NCBI GenBank assembly: GCA_963678075.2
Contig: CAXXPK010000008.1
Coordinates: 1 to 64,000 of the forward strand
From: Oleispirillum sp963678075
Lineage (GTDB): Bacteria > Pseudomonadota > Alphaproteobacteria > Rhodospirillales > Rhodospirillaceae
Direction of reading: 5' to 3'
Length of the DNA stretch: 64,000 nt
Part shown: positions 7,227-16,428 of the stretch, piece after piece
How the letters are laid out: the number at the start of each line of letters is the position of its first letter
Numbering within the stretch: the first letter of the stretch is position 1
The notes under the pieces: model-generated
Seen by the model: only the letters and a program-made list of their open reading frames with translations
Databases searched by the model: none
Told to the model about the DNA's origin: nothing
Program-made: the position numbers and the translations under genes

Positions 7227-10200
7227 ATGCCCGGTCCCGGCTTTGTCCATTTGCATGTCCATTCCGCCTATTCGCTGCTCGAAGGCGCGCTGCCGCTTGG
7301 CAAGCTGCTGCCGCTTGCCGCCGCTGACGAACAACCCGCACTTGGCATTGCCGATACCGGCAATCTGTTCGGGGCGCTCGAATTCTCGGAAAAGGCAGCC
7401 GGAAAGGGCATTCAGCCGCTGATCGGCTGCGAGGTGCCGATTGATTTCGGCGACAGCGACGAGCGTGCCCGTGACCGCACTGGCGGCAAATCGAGCATCG
7501 TCCTGATGACGATGAACGAGCATGGCTTTTCCAATCTCTCGCGTATCGTCAGTCACGCCTATCTGGAAGGCGAGGGCGGTCGGGCGGTTGTGCCGCTCAG
7601 CTGGCTGATGGATGGCGACATCGACGGGTTGATCTGCCTTAGCGGCGGGCCGGAAGGCGCCATCGATCCGTGCTTTGCCAATGGCCAGGATGCTCAGGCG
7701 CTCAAGCGGCTGGAAACACTGACATCGCTGTTCGGCGACGGCTTTTATGTCGAGTTGCAGCGCCACGGGCGTAGCGGCGAAGCTGTCGTCGAGGGCGAGC
7801 TGATAGATTTCGCCTATCGCCGCGGCGTGCCGCTGGTCGCGACCAATGAACCGTACTTTCCCAAGCGCACCGATTTCGAAGCCCATGATGCCCTGCTGGC
7901 CATCGCCGGCGGCACCGTTATCGCCCAGTCGGACAGGCGGAAGCTGACCGCCGAGCATCATTTCAAGTCGCGCGCCGAAATGATGAAGTTGTTCGAGGAT
8001 CTGCCAGAGGCGCTCGACAGCACCGTTGAGATCGCCAAGCGCGTGCATTTCAGGCCGCGCACCCACGATCCGATCCTTCCGAGCTTTGCCGCCAAGCCGG
8101 ACCAGACTGCCGAGGAGGCCAATGAGGTCGAAGGCGAGGAGCTGGCACGCCAGGCGCGCGAAGGCCTGAAGCTGCGCCTCGAGCGCTACAAGCCCGCGCC
8201 GGGTCTTGCCGCCAAGGACTACGAGGAGCGGCTCGAATTCGAGCTCAATGTTATCCGGAACATGAAGTTCCCAGGCTACTTCCTCATCGTTTCCGACTTC
8301 ATCAAATGGGCCAAGGCGCAGGGTATTCCCGTGGGGCCGGGGCGTGGTTCGGGCGCCGGCTCGGTTGTTGCCTGGTCGCTGACCATCACCGACCTCGATC
8401 CCTTGCGCTACAACCTGCTGTTCGAGCGCTTCCTCAACCCCGAACGTATCTCGATGCCGGACTTCGACGTCGACTTCTGCCAGGATCGGCGCGAGGAGGT
8501 CATCCACTACGTCCAGGAAAAATACGGACGCGGCCAGGTGGCCCAGATCATCACCTTCGGAACGCTGCAGGCCCGCGCTGCCCTGCGCGACGTTGGGCGC
8601 GTGCTGCAGCTGCCCTATGGCCAGGTCGACCGCATCTGCAAGCTGGTGCCTGCCACCCCGACCAATCCGGTGACAATTGCCGAGGCGATCAATGGCGAGC
8701 CGCGCCTGCAGGCCATGCGCGACGAGGACGAGACGGTCGCCGAACTGCTGACCATCGGCCAGAACCTCGAAGGGCTTTACCGTCACGCCTCGACCCACGC
8801 CGCCGGCATCGTCATCGGCGACCGGCCGCTCGAACAGCTGGTGCCGCTCTACAAGGACCCGCGCTCCGACATGCCGGTGTCGCAGTATTCGCAGAAATGG
8901 GCGGAAGCGGCGGGACTGGTCAAATTCGACTTTCTCGGCCTGAAGACACTGACGGTCATCAACACCGCCGTCGAGATGATCCGGGCCACCCATGACGCCG
9001 ATTTTGCCATCGACACCATTCCGATCGATGATCACGACACCTATGCGCTTTACCAGCGGGCCGACACCGCCGGGGTGTTCCAGGTGGAATCGATGGGCAT
9101 GCGCCGGGTGCTGCTCGATTTGAAGCCTGACGTCTTCGAAGACATCATCGCCATCGTGGCGCTCTACCGTCCGGGCCCGATGGACAACATCCCGACCTTC
9201 TGCAACCGCAAGCACGGCAAGGAGGACACCTCGGTCGCCCACGACCTGATGGAGCCGATCCTGCGCGAGACCTACGGCATCATCGTCTACCAGGAACAGG
9301 TGATGCAGATCGCCCAGGTGCTCTCGGGCTATTCGCTCGGCGAGGCCGACATGCTCCGGCGCGCCATGGGCAAGAAGATCAAGTCCGAGATGGACAAGCA
9401 GAAGTCGCGCTTCGTCGACGGCGCGGTGAAGAACGACATTGGCAAGGGGCTGGCCAACGAGGTCTTCGAACTGCTGGCCAAGTTCGCCAACTACGGCTTC
9501 AACAAGTCGCACGCCGCCGCCTATGCGCTGGTGAGCTACCAGACGGCCTATCTGAAGGCCCATTACCCGCACGAGTTCCTGGCCGCGACCATGACACTCG
9601 ACATGGGAAATACCGACAAACTATCCGAATTCAAGCGCGAGGCCGACCGGCTGAAGATCGAGGTCATGCCGCCCTCGATCAACGATTCCGAGGTGCCGTT
9701 CTCGGTCAAGAACGAGAAGATCTTTTATTCCCTGTGCGCCGTGAAGGGCGTCGGCAAGCACGTCGCCGAGCATATTGTCGAGGTGCGTGGCGACACCCCG
9801 TTCAGCGATTTTGCCGATTTCGCAACCCGTATCGACCCCAAGATGGTCAACCGGCGGACGCTTGAGACCCTGGTCAATGCCGGCGCCTTCGATTGCCTTG
9901 AGGAAAGCCGGGAAAAGGTCTTCGTGCTGGTCGATGCCATTCTCGGCACGGCCCAGCGCACTCGCGCCAATTCCGACAACGGCATTGTCGACATGTTCTC
10001 GGCCGAAAAACCTGAAGCCATCCCGGTGCCGGCCCATGTCACCCGTTGGCCCCTGGCCGAACGGCTCGAACGCGAGTTTTCCGCCATCGGCTTCCATTTG
10101 AGCGGTCACCCGCTCGATGAGTTCGCCGAAGTGTTCGAGCGTTTGCGGGTGCAGCGCTGGATCGATTTCGAGCGCGCCGTCCGCGAAGGTGGCGTCGGGG

Positions 10201-10676
10201 CAGGGCGCCTTGCCGGCACTGTCGCTTCGCGCGTTGATCGGCGGACAAAGCGGGGCTCGCCGATGGCGATCATCACCCTGTCCGACCCGAGCGGCAGTTT
10301 CGAGTGCCTGGTGTTTTCCGAACAGATCGCCCAGTTCGGCGAGCATCTCGAAACCGGCAAGTCGATCATTCTCGAAGTCGAGGCGGATGCGCGTCCGGAC
10401 GGGGTTGGCCTCAGGCTCATCGGCACCAGGCCGCTGGCCGAAGCGGCGGAAAAACTCGAAAGGCGGCTGACGGTCTTCGTCGGCAGCGAAGAAAGCCTGC
10501 CCCCGATCAAGGCGCAACTGCGTCCGGGCGGCGAGGGCAAGGTTAGCCTCGTCGTCATTCGCGAGCAGGGCGCACGCGAGTTCGAAATCGAGCTCAAGGG
10601 CAACTACCGGCTGACCACCGACGTGGCCGGCGCCATCCGTGCCAGCGCCGGGGTCATCGACGCGCGGCTGCAATAG
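7227..10676 (+). CDS. dnaE: DNA polymerase III alpha subunit
   Basis: DnaE is the catalytic subunit of the replicative DNA polymerase. The 1149-residue protein begins with a PHP domain (HLHVHS at residues 8-13). It contains the C-family polymerase core GPGRGSGAGS and the catalytic aspartate motif PDFDVDF (about 411-417), a helix-hairpin-helix segment, and a C-terminal OB-fold region. The ATG at 7227 was chosen over the upstream in-frame GTG/ATG codons because AAAAAGGA precedes it and the PHP motif follows directly. The adjacent LexA box may also raise dnaE expression after DNA damage, but replicative dnaE is likely to have other promoter activity. Confidence 0.97.
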   Translation: MPGPGFVHLHVHSAYSLLEGALPLGKLLPLAAADEQPALGIADTGNLFGALEFSEKAAGKGIQPLIGCEVPIDFGDSDERARDRTGGKSSIVLMTMNEHGFSNLSRIVSHAYLEGEGGRAVVPLSWLMDGDIDGLICLSGGPEGAIDPCFANGQDAQALKRLETLTSLFGDGFYVELQRHGRSGEAVVEGELIDFAYRRGVPLVATNEPYFPKRTDFEAHDALLAIAGGTVIAQSDRRKLTAEHHFKSRAEMMKLFEDLPEALDSTVEIAKRVHFRPRTHDPILPSFAAKPDQTAEEANEVEGEELARQAREGLKLRLERYKPAPGLAAKDYEERLEFELNVIRNMKFPGYFLIVSDFIKWAKAQGIPVGPGRGSGAGSVVAWSLTITDLDPLRYNLLFERFLNPERISMPDFDVDFCQDRREEVIHYVQEKYGRGQVAQIITFGTLQARAALRDVGRVLQLPYGQVDRICKLVPATPTNPVTIAEAINGEPRLQAMRDEDETVAELLTIGQNLEGLYRHASTHAAGIVIGDRPLEQLVPLYKDPRSDMPVSQYSQKWAEAAGLVKFDFLGLKTLTVINTAVEMIRATHDADFAIDTIPIDDHDTYALYQRADTAGVFQVESMGMRRVLLDLKPDVFEDIIAIVALYRPGPMDNIPTFCNRKHGKEDTSVAHDLMEPILRETYGIIVYQEQVMQIAQVLSGYSLGEADMLRRAMGKKIKSEMDKQKSRFVDGAVKNDIGKGLANEVFELLAKFANYGFNKSHAAAYALVSYQTAYLKAHYPHEFLAATMTLDMGNTDKLSEFKREADRLKIEVMPPSINDSEVPFSVKNEKIFYSLCAVKGVGKHVAEHIVEVRGDTPFSDFADFATRIDPKMVNRRTLETLVNAGAFDCLEESREKVFVLVDAILGTAQRTRANSDNGIVDMFSAEKPEAIPVPAHVTRWPLAERLEREFSAIGFHLSGHPLDEFAEVFERLRVQRWIDFERAVREGGVGAGRLAGTVASRVDRRTKRGSPMAIITLSDPSGSFECLVFSEQIAQFGEHLETGKSIILEVEADARPDGVGLRLIGTRPLAEAAEKLERRLTVFVGSEESLPPIKAQLRPGGEGKVSLVVIREQGAREFEIELKGNYRLTTDVAGAIRASAGVIDARLQ

Positions 10677-10789
10677 GAGCGCTGCCAGGAAAAGTGCGAA
10701 GCGGTTTTCCGGTTCGGCGGCGCGACCACAGGAAACACCGAGCGCTGCCAGGAAAAGTGCGAAGCGGTTTTTCGGTTCGTCGGCGCGAT
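10677..10789. repeat. Two tandem copies of a rhizobial intergenic repeat
   Basis: Two 50-base copies (10677-10726 and 10740-10789) differ at only three positions and are spaced 63 bases apart. Each contains GGAAAAGTGCGAAGCGGTTT, the core of a short palindrome-like repeat found many times between genes in Hyphomicrobiales genomes. The GAAAA and TTTTC ends can pair. The first copy begins immediately after the dnaE stop codon, so the element may act as an mRNA 3'-end structure. Confidence 0.8.
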
Positions 10790-10859
10790 CGCTTGAAATG
10801 CCGGCGCGGGAACTGCCACCATTGAGCTGCACACCCGCACCCGCTGAGACAGGGGCTCG

Positions 10860-10888
10860 CTTGCCTTCCTCTGTCGTTTCGTCTATAG
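10860..10888 (+). promoter_or_regulatory. Candidate housekeeping promoter for rpsB-tsf
   Basis: CTTGCC and CTATAG are separated by exactly 17 bases, close to the rhizobial sigma-70 consensus CTTGAC-N17-CTATAT. It lies about 130 bases before rpsB, leaving room for a structured leader of the kind ribosomal protein operons often use for autoregulation. Confidence 0.6.
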
Positions 10889-11021
10889 GGCGCGCGTCCG
10901 TGTTTGGTGCGGACCAATTCACACACAGGCGCGGCCAGTTCCAGGTGGTTCTGTCCAACCGGTGAGGGGAAATCCTCGCAGATCGCTTGTGGAGGCATAA
11001 CCGGTAAAGGAGCCTGCAATA

Positions 11022-11861
11022 ATGGCATTGCCCGAATTTTCGATGCGTCAGCTGCTTGAGGCTGGCATTCATTTTGGCCACCAGAAGCACCGCTGGAACC
11101 CGAAGATGGAGAAGTTCATCTTTGGCGTCCGCAACGACATCCACATCATCGACCTGTCGCTGACCGTGCCGATGCTGCAGCGCGCGCTGCAGCTGGTCTC
11201 GGACACCGTGGCCGATGGCGGTCGCGTGCTTTTCGTCGGCACCAAGCGCCAGGCGGCGCCGGTCGTCGCCGACGCGGCCAAGTCTTGCGCCCAGTACTAT
11301 GTCAACTCGCGCTGGCTCGGCGGCATGCTGACCAACTGGCAGACGATCTCCAAGTCGATCGCCAGGCTGCGTGAACTCGAAGCCCTTGAGGCCGAGGGCA
11401 TGCAGGGCCTGACCAAGAAGGAACGCCTGAACCGGTCCCGCGAGATGGAGCGCCTCGAGCGCGACCTCGGCGGCATCAAGGACATGGGCAACCTGCCGAG
11501 CCTGCTGTTCGTCATCGATACCAACAAGGAATCGATCGCCATCAAGGAAGCCCGTCGTCTCGGCATTCCGGTGGTTGCCATCGTCGACTCCAACTGTGAT
11601 CCGGACATCGTCGATTTCGCCATCCCCGGCAATGACGACGCCTCGCGCGCCATCGAGCTTTACTGCAACCTGATCTCGCGCGCTGCCATCGACGGCATTT
11701 CGCGGTCCTCCAGCGCCGCCGGCATCGATCTCGGTGCAGCCGAGGTGGTCGAGGAACCGGTGCTTGAAGAAGCTCCGGCGGAAGAGCCCGCCGCAGCTCC
11801 GGAAGCCGCCGACGCCGCCCCGGCGCCGGAAGCGACGGAAGAAGCCGCCAAGGAATCGTAA
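11022..11861 (+). CDS. rpsB: 30S ribosomal protein S2
   Basis: S2 binds the 30S body and is needed for S1 and mRNA docking. The 279-residue protein has the S2 signatures MRQLLEAGIHFGHQKHRWNPKM near the N-terminus (residues 7-28) and the later IPVVAIVDSNCDPD segment. After the conserved core, about 37 residues form an Ala/Glu/Pro-rich acidic extension, common in alphaproteobacterial S2. It is followed by tsf, the usual rpsB-tsf operon. Confidence 0.98.
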   Translation: MALPEFSMRQLLEAGIHFGHQKHRWNPKMEKFIFGVRNDIHIIDLSLTVPMLQRALQLVSDTVADGGRVLFVGTKRQAAPVVADAAKSCAQYYVNSRWLGGMLTNWQTISKSIARLRELEALEAEGMQGLTKKERLNRSREMERLERDLGGIKDMGNLPSLLFVIDTNKESIAIKEARRLGIPVVAIVDSNCDPDIVDFAIPGNDDASRAIELYCNLISRAAIDGISRSSSAAGIDLGAAEVVEEPVLEEAPAEEPAAAPEAADAAPAPEATEEAAKES

Positions 11862-12018
11862 TCCCGACCTGTTAGAGGGCCGGCTGAGACCGGGCGCCAG
11901 CGCGGGAACCCAATCGATGGTTCCCGCAGCCACGGCGCCAGCACAATGAAAAGGAGCTGCGTTCTGCTCGCTGGTCGATGCGAACGCGCTCCGAAGCGCA
12001 AACACGAGGATTTTCGAC

Positions 12019-12951
12019 ATGGCTATTACCGCTGGGCAGGTCAAGGAACTGCGCGAAGCGACCGGCGTCGGCATGATGGACTGCAAGAAGGCCTTGCAGG
12101 AGACCGACGGCGACATGGACGCAGCCGTGGATTGGCTGCGAAGCCGTGGCCTGGCCAAGGCTGCCAAGAAGGCTGGCCGCGTCGCGGCTGAAGGTCTTGT
12201 CGGCGTCGCCAGTGCTGGCAACAAGGCTGCCGTCATCGAGCTGAATTCTGAGACCGACTTCGTTTCCCGCAACGAAGAGTTCCAGGCGCTCGCACGTACC
12301 ATCTCCGAGATCGCCCTCAAGACCGACGGCTCGACCGATGCGGTCAAGGCTGCCGACTATCCCGGCACCGGCCGCACCGTTGAGGGTGAAGTCACCGAAG
12401 CCATCGCCAAGATCGGCGAGAACATGGGACTTCGCCGCACCGCCGTTCTCGAGGTCGAAGAGGGCGTCGTCGGCACCTATGTGCATGCCGCCATCGTTCC
12501 GAACCTCGGCAAGATCGGCATTCTGGTCGGACTGAAATCGTCCGGCGACACCGAGAAGCTCGAAGCTCTCGGCCGCCAGATCGCCATGCACGTGGCCGCC
12601 GCCGTCCCGAGCCCCCTGGCCGTGACGATCGACGAACTGCCCCAGGACGTGGTCGAGCACGAACGCGCCATCTTCAAGGAACAGGCGATCCAGTCCGGGA
12701 AGCCGGCTGAAATCGCCGAGAAGATGGTCGAAGGCCGCATGCGCAAGTACTATGAGGAGGTCACCCTTCTCGCCCAGATCTTCGTCATCGACGGCGAAAC
12801 CAAGATTTCGGACGTTCTCAAGAACGCCGAAAAGGATGTCGGCGCGCCGATCACCATCACCGGTTTCGAACGCTTCGTTCTCGGCGAAGGCGTGGAGAAA
12901 AAGGAAGAGGACTTCGCTGCCGAGGTTGCAGCGACGGCCGGCACGAAATAG
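12019..12951 (+). CDS. tsf: Elongation factor Ts
   Basis: EF-Ts exchanges GDP for GTP on EF-Tu. The 310-residue protein carries the signature RTGVG-like segment LREATGVGMMDCKKAL near the N-terminus and ELNSETDFVSRNEEF of the core domain. An ATG preceded by CGAGGAT-rich sequence starts the gene, 157 bases after rpsB. A strong terminator follows directly, closing the rpsB-tsf operon. Confidence 0.98.
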   Translation: MAITAGQVKELREATGVGMMDCKKALQETDGDMDAAVDWLRSRGLAKAAKKAGRVAAEGLVGVASAGNKAAVIELNSETDFVSRNEEFQALARTISEIALKTDGSTDAVKAADYPGTGRTVEGEVTEAIAKIGENMGLRRTAVLEVEEGVVGTYVHAAIVPNLGKIGILVGLKSSGDTEKLEALGRQIAMHVAAAVPSPLAVTIDELPQDVVEHERAIFKEQAIQSGKPAEIAEKMVEGRMRKYYEEVTLLAQIFVIDGETKISDVLKNAEKDVGAPITITGFERFVLGEGVEKKEEDFAAEVAATAGTK

Positions 12952-12958
12952 CAATCGA

Positions 12959-12985
12959 ACGGCCGCCGCTCAGGCGGCCGTTTTT
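12959..12985 (+). terminator. Rho-independent terminator of rpsB-tsf
   Basis: ACGGCCGCC and GGCGGCCGT form a perfect 9-bp GC-rich stem around a 5-base loop, followed by a T-run. It begins 8 bases after the tsf stop codon. Confidence 0.9.
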
Positions 12986-13095
12986 GCATGACGGGGACGG
13001 TTCGCTGTCCCCGCCAGGACGCCGGCAGCAATCGGCAGACCAGAGAGCGCGGCGCCAAGACGGTGGACCGGTTCATCACAGGAGCAGGTAGGACA

Positions 13096-13809
13096 ATGGC
13101 GGCGTCTGGCTACAAACGGGTGCTTCTCAAGGTTTCGGGCGAGGCCTTGGCAGGCGAACAGGCGTTCGGCATCGAAAGCGCGTTTCTCGATGAGGTTGCC
13201 GGGCAGATTGTCGATCTGGCAAAGACCGGCGTGCAGGTTGCCGTCGTCATCGGTGGCGGCAACATCTTCCGCGGTATGGCGGTTGCGGCTTCTGGTAGCG
13301 ACCGGGTCATTGGCGACCAGATGGGCATGCTTGCCACCGTCATCAACGCGTTGGCGGTTGGCGACGCCATTCGGCGCCTCGGCGGCAAGTCGCACGTATT
13401 TTCCAATGTTTCCATGCCCACCATCGCCGAGACCTTTACCCAGCGCGCAGGCATCGCCGCGCTCGAGAATGGCGCGGTCGTCATCTGCGCCGGTGGCACG
13501 GGCAGCCCGTTCTTCACCACCGATACCGCTGCGGCGCTCAAGGCAGTCGAGCTCAAGTGCGATGTGCTTCTGAAGGGCACAAAGGTCGACGGTGTCTACG
13601 ATTCCGATCCGGCCACCAATGCCAATGCCACGCGATTCGACACGATCAGCCATGAAGAAGTGATCGCGCGCAATCTCAGAGTCATGGATACTGCTGCCTT
13701 TGCCCTTGCGCGCGACAACAGGTTGCCAATAATCGTTTACGCGCTACATGCGGAACAGGGCCTGAGCGGCGTCCTCAACGGGACAACGCCTTACACACGG
13801 GTCGGCTGA
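13096..13809 (+). CDS. pyrH: Uridylate kinase
   Basis: PyrH phosphorylates UMP to UDP in pyrimidine nucleotide synthesis. The 237-residue protein shows the amino-acid kinase fold motifs RVLLKVSGEAL at the start, VVIGGGNIFRG for phosphate binding, and TGSPFFTTDTAAALRA-like sequence before the DVLLKGTKVDGVYD segment. The ATG at 13096 was chosen because it directly precedes the conserved N-terminus and follows GTAGGA. It lies just before frr, the usual order in bacteria. Confidence 0.97.
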   Translation: MAASGYKRVLLKVSGEALAGEQAFGIESAFLDEVAGQIVDLAKTGVQVAVVIGGGNIFRGMAVAASGSDRVIGDQMGMLATVINALAVGDAIRRLGGKSHVFSNVSMPTIAETFTQRAGIAALENGAVVICAGGTGSPFFTTDTAAALKAVELKCDVLLKGTKVDGVYDSDPATNANATRFDTISHEEVIARNLRVMDTAAFALARDNRLPIIVYALHAEQGLSGVLNGTTPYTRVG

Positions 13810-13868
13810 CGTCGACGAACCGGCACATGCCGGCACCCTGTCCGGGTATTTGGGGAAAGGAATAGACC

Positions 13869-14429
13869 ATGGCTGCCGAATTCTCGATCGAAGACATCAA
13901 GAGCCGCATGACGAAATCGGTTAACGCGCTCGACGAGGAATTTGTCGGGCTGCGCACCGGACGCGCCAGCGCCAGTCTTCTCGAACCCATTCAGGTCGAT
14001 GCCTATGGCTCGAAGATGCCGGTCAACCAGCTGGCTACCGTCTCTGTGCCCGAACCGCGCATGCTGAGCGTGCAGGTCTGGGATCAGGGTCTGGCCCATG
14101 CCGTCGACAAGGCGATCCGCGATTCCGGCCTCGGTCTCAACCCGATTGCCGAAGGCGCTGTGATCCGCGTTCCGCTTCCCGAGCTTAACGAAGAGCGCCG
14201 CCGTGAGCTGACTAAGGTTGCCCACAACTATGCCGAGCAGGCGAGGGTGGCCGTGCGCCATATCCGTCGCGACGGTATGGAAATGCTGAAAAAGCTCGAA
14301 AAAGACGGCGACATGAGCCAGGACGAATCGCGCGTGCATCACGAGGCGGTCCAGAAGGCGACCGATGAGGCCGTGGCCGAGATCGATGCGCGCCTGGCCA
14401 CCAAGGAACAGGAAATCATGCAGGTCTAG
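13869..14429 (+). CDS. frr: Ribosome recycling factor
   Basis: RRF, with EF-G, splits post-termination ribosomes. The 186-residue length is exactly typical. Conserved stretches include LRTGRAS near residue 40, PEPRMLSVQVWD in the beta domain, and the long C-terminal helical region with RRDGMEMLKKLEKDG. A GGGAAAGGA ribosome-binding site precedes the ATG. Confidence 0.98.
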   Translation: MAAEFSIEDIKSRMTKSVNALDEEFVGLRTGRASASLLEPIQVDAYGSKMPVNQLATVSVPEPRMLSVQVWDQGLAHAVDKAIRDSGLGLNPIAEGAVIRVPLPELNEERRRELTKVAHNYAEQARVAVRHIRRDGMEMLKKLEKDGDMSQDESRVHHEAVQKATDEAVAEIDARLATKEQEIMQV

Positions 14430-14764
14430 GCGACAGTGTGGCCTTGGTGTCTAGCCGGCCAGCTGTCTGGACCTGCTGGGACCCGGTCGGTGCTTTCTGG
14501 CCAAAACCCCAGTGCCTGTCCGCCATTGACCTTGTTGAAACCAGTCTTCGTCTAGCCTCGTTCTGATCGCCGGCCGAAGCGCGCAGACCGTCCTTCGGAC
14601 CTTGCGATTGCATCTTCGGAAAACCTGCGCTCTGTTGGCGCGGGCGGCATGCCGGGTTTCGGACACGATCGTATGCGATCTCCGAAGGCGATCAATCTCC
14701 GGCGGAAGTGCCGGAGGTGCGGGTGAGTGGGCCTTGTGTCCGAAGGGCAGGACGAGGAAGCGTG
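14430..14764. other. 335-base gap between frr and uppS, no gene seen
   Basis: No open frame here has a plausible start, ribosome-binding site or recognisable product. The gap holds a short inverted repeat just before uppS (CTCCGGC and GCCGGAG around 14698-14719), which could shape the uppS leader. A promoter for the uppS-cdsA unit is expected here, but no convincing -35/-10 pair was found. Confidence 0.5.
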
Positions 14765-15520
14765 ATGACCAGCGAGTCGATGGCGATTGAGGCTGCAGCC
14801 GGGGACGACAGACTGCGCATTCCCCGCCATCTCGCTGTCACTATGGATGGCAACGGCCGTTGGGCCAAGGCGCGCGGCAAGCCGCGGACCGATGGTCATG
14901 CCGAGGGAATCAAGGCGTTGAGGCGTCTGGTCGAATACTGCATCTCCTATGGCGTCGAATATCTGACCATCTTCTCGTTCAGTTCGGAAAACTGGTCGAG
15001 GCCGGAAAGCGAAGTGAGCTTCCTGTTTTCGCTGATGGCCCGCTTTGTCGAATCCGACCTCAAGAAGCTGATCGCCAACAACGTTCACGTGCATTTCCTC
15101 GGATCGCGCCAACGGCTCGACCCGAAAATCGTGAAACTGATGGACGACGTCGAGGCGCGCTCGGCCCATTGTGACGGGCTGAGGCTCGAGGTCGCCTTCA
15201 ACTATGGCGGGCGGCTCGACATCATCGACGCGGCGCGGGCCCTGGCGAACAAGGTCGCGTCAGGCGAGATCAGACCGGATGACATAAACGAGACGGAGTT
15301 TGGGGATGCGCTGACGACATCGGGCATCCCCGATCCGGACGTCGTGCTGCGCACCAGCGGGGAAATCCGCCTGTCCAACTTCCTTTTGTGGCAATCGGCC
15401 TATTCCGAACTGATTTTCATCGATACGCTCTGGCCCGATTTCGACGAAGCGGCCTTTCGCGCCATGGCGGCCGAATATGGCCGGCGCGACAGGCGCTATG
15501 GTGGTTTGGGGACAACATGA
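14765..15520 (+). CDS. uppS: Undecaprenyl diphosphate synthase (isoprenyl transferase)
   Basis: This cis-prenyltransferase makes the C55 lipid carrier for peptidoglycan and other envelope polymers. The 251-residue protein has the substrate loop MDGNGRWAK, the helix following GHAEG, and RTSGEIRLSNFLLWQ near the C-terminus. The ATG at 14765 follows GAGGAAG; the longer frame upstream has no such site. Its stop overlaps the cdsA start in an ATGA arrangement, suggesting coupled translation. Confidence 0.96.
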   Translation: MTSESMAIEAAAGDDRLRIPRHLAVTMDGNGRWAKARGKPRTDGHAEGIKALRRLVEYCISYGVEYLTIFSFSSENWSRPESEVSFLFSLMARFVESDLKKLIANNVHVHFLGSRQRLDPKIVKLMDDVEARSAHCDGLRLEVAFNYGGRLDIIDAARALANKVASGEIRPDDINETEFGDALTTSGIPDPDVVLRTSGEIRLSNFLLWQSAYSELIFIDTLWPDFDEAAFRAMAAEYGRRDRRYGGLGTT

Positions 15521-16371
15521 GCGATAATCCGGATGCGAAGCGTCGAAGGGTTTGGCCGTTTGGCGCCGATCTCGGCCCGCGCATCATGTCGGCCGCGGTG
15601 CTGATACCGGTAACGCTGTTCGTCCTGTATCTCGGCGGCATCTGGTTCGCGCTGCTGGTCGGCGGTGTGTTTGCCGGCGGTCATCACGAATATCAGGCCA
15701 TGACCGGCGGTCGTCGCCCCGGCCTCTACGATCATTTTCTCACGGCGCTCATCGTCGTCATTGCCATCGTCAGTTCGCTGTTCGGACCCGGTATTGGCGC
15801 TGCCGTCGTTGTTGCCGGGATGGCGGTGTCGCTGGTGATGGGCGGTGCGCGGCGATTCTGGGATTCGGGCGGTCTGTTGTTTTTCGGCGCCGTGGTCCTC
15901 GCTCTGGTGGCTGTGCGCGGCACCAGCATCGAGGGGCTTTATGCCGGACTATTCCTCGGGGCCACCGTCTGGCTGACCGACACCGGCGCCTATTTTACCG
16001 GACGCATTCTCGGTGGCGCCAAGCTCTCTCCGGACATTTCCCCGTCCAAGACCTGGTCCGGCGCATTCGGCGGCCTGCTGACCGGGACATTGTTGGCATT
16101 GGTAGTGTGGATGCTGGCAACGCCGTCGCCCTGGTGGCTTGGCGCTATGTTCGGCGTCATCCTGTCGATTGTCGGACAGATCGGCGATCTCGCCGAAAGC
16201 GGTGTGAAACGGCGGTTCCGCATCAAGGATTCCGGCGACATCATTCCCGGCCACGGTGGGCTGATGGATCGGCTCGACAGCCTCAGTTTCGCCACTCTGG
16301 CGCTGTTTCTGATTGGATTCTGGCACACAGGCTGGCCGAGCATAGCAACGGGTTTTCTGGTCTGGAAATGA
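15517..16371 (+). CDS. cdsA: Phosphatidate cytidylyltransferase
   Basis: CdsA converts phosphatidic acid and CTP to CDP-diacylglycerol, the branch point of phospholipid synthesis. The 284-residue protein has multiple membrane helices and the family signature near the C-terminus, with SPSKTWSGAFGG and KRRFRIKDSGDIIPGHGG before MDRLDSL. Its ATG overlaps the uppS TGA. Confidence 0.95.
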   Translation: MSDNPDAKRRRVWPFGADLGPRIMSAAVLIPVTLFVLYLGGIWFALLVGGVFAGGHHEYQAMTGGRRPGLYDHFLTALIVVIAIVSSLFGPGIGAAVVVAGMAVSLVMGGARRFWDSGGLLFFGAVVLALVAVRGTSIEGLYAGLFLGATVWLTDTGAYFTGRILGGAKLSPDISPSKTWSGAFGGLLTGTLLALVVWMLATPSPWWLGAMFGVILSIVGQIGDLAESGVKRRFRIKDSGDIIPGHGGLMDRLDSLSFATLALFLIGFWHTGWPSIATGFLVWK

Positions 16372-16428
16372 TCGACACGCCCATTTTACGGCGCTCTGCC
16401 ACACCATCCGCATAAGAGACCCTCGCTC

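Noticed and set aside
7200..12347. Long minus-strand frames opposite dnaE, rpsB and tsf
   Set aside because: Antisense frames with no recognisable motif; the plus strand carries well conserved genes over the whole stretch.
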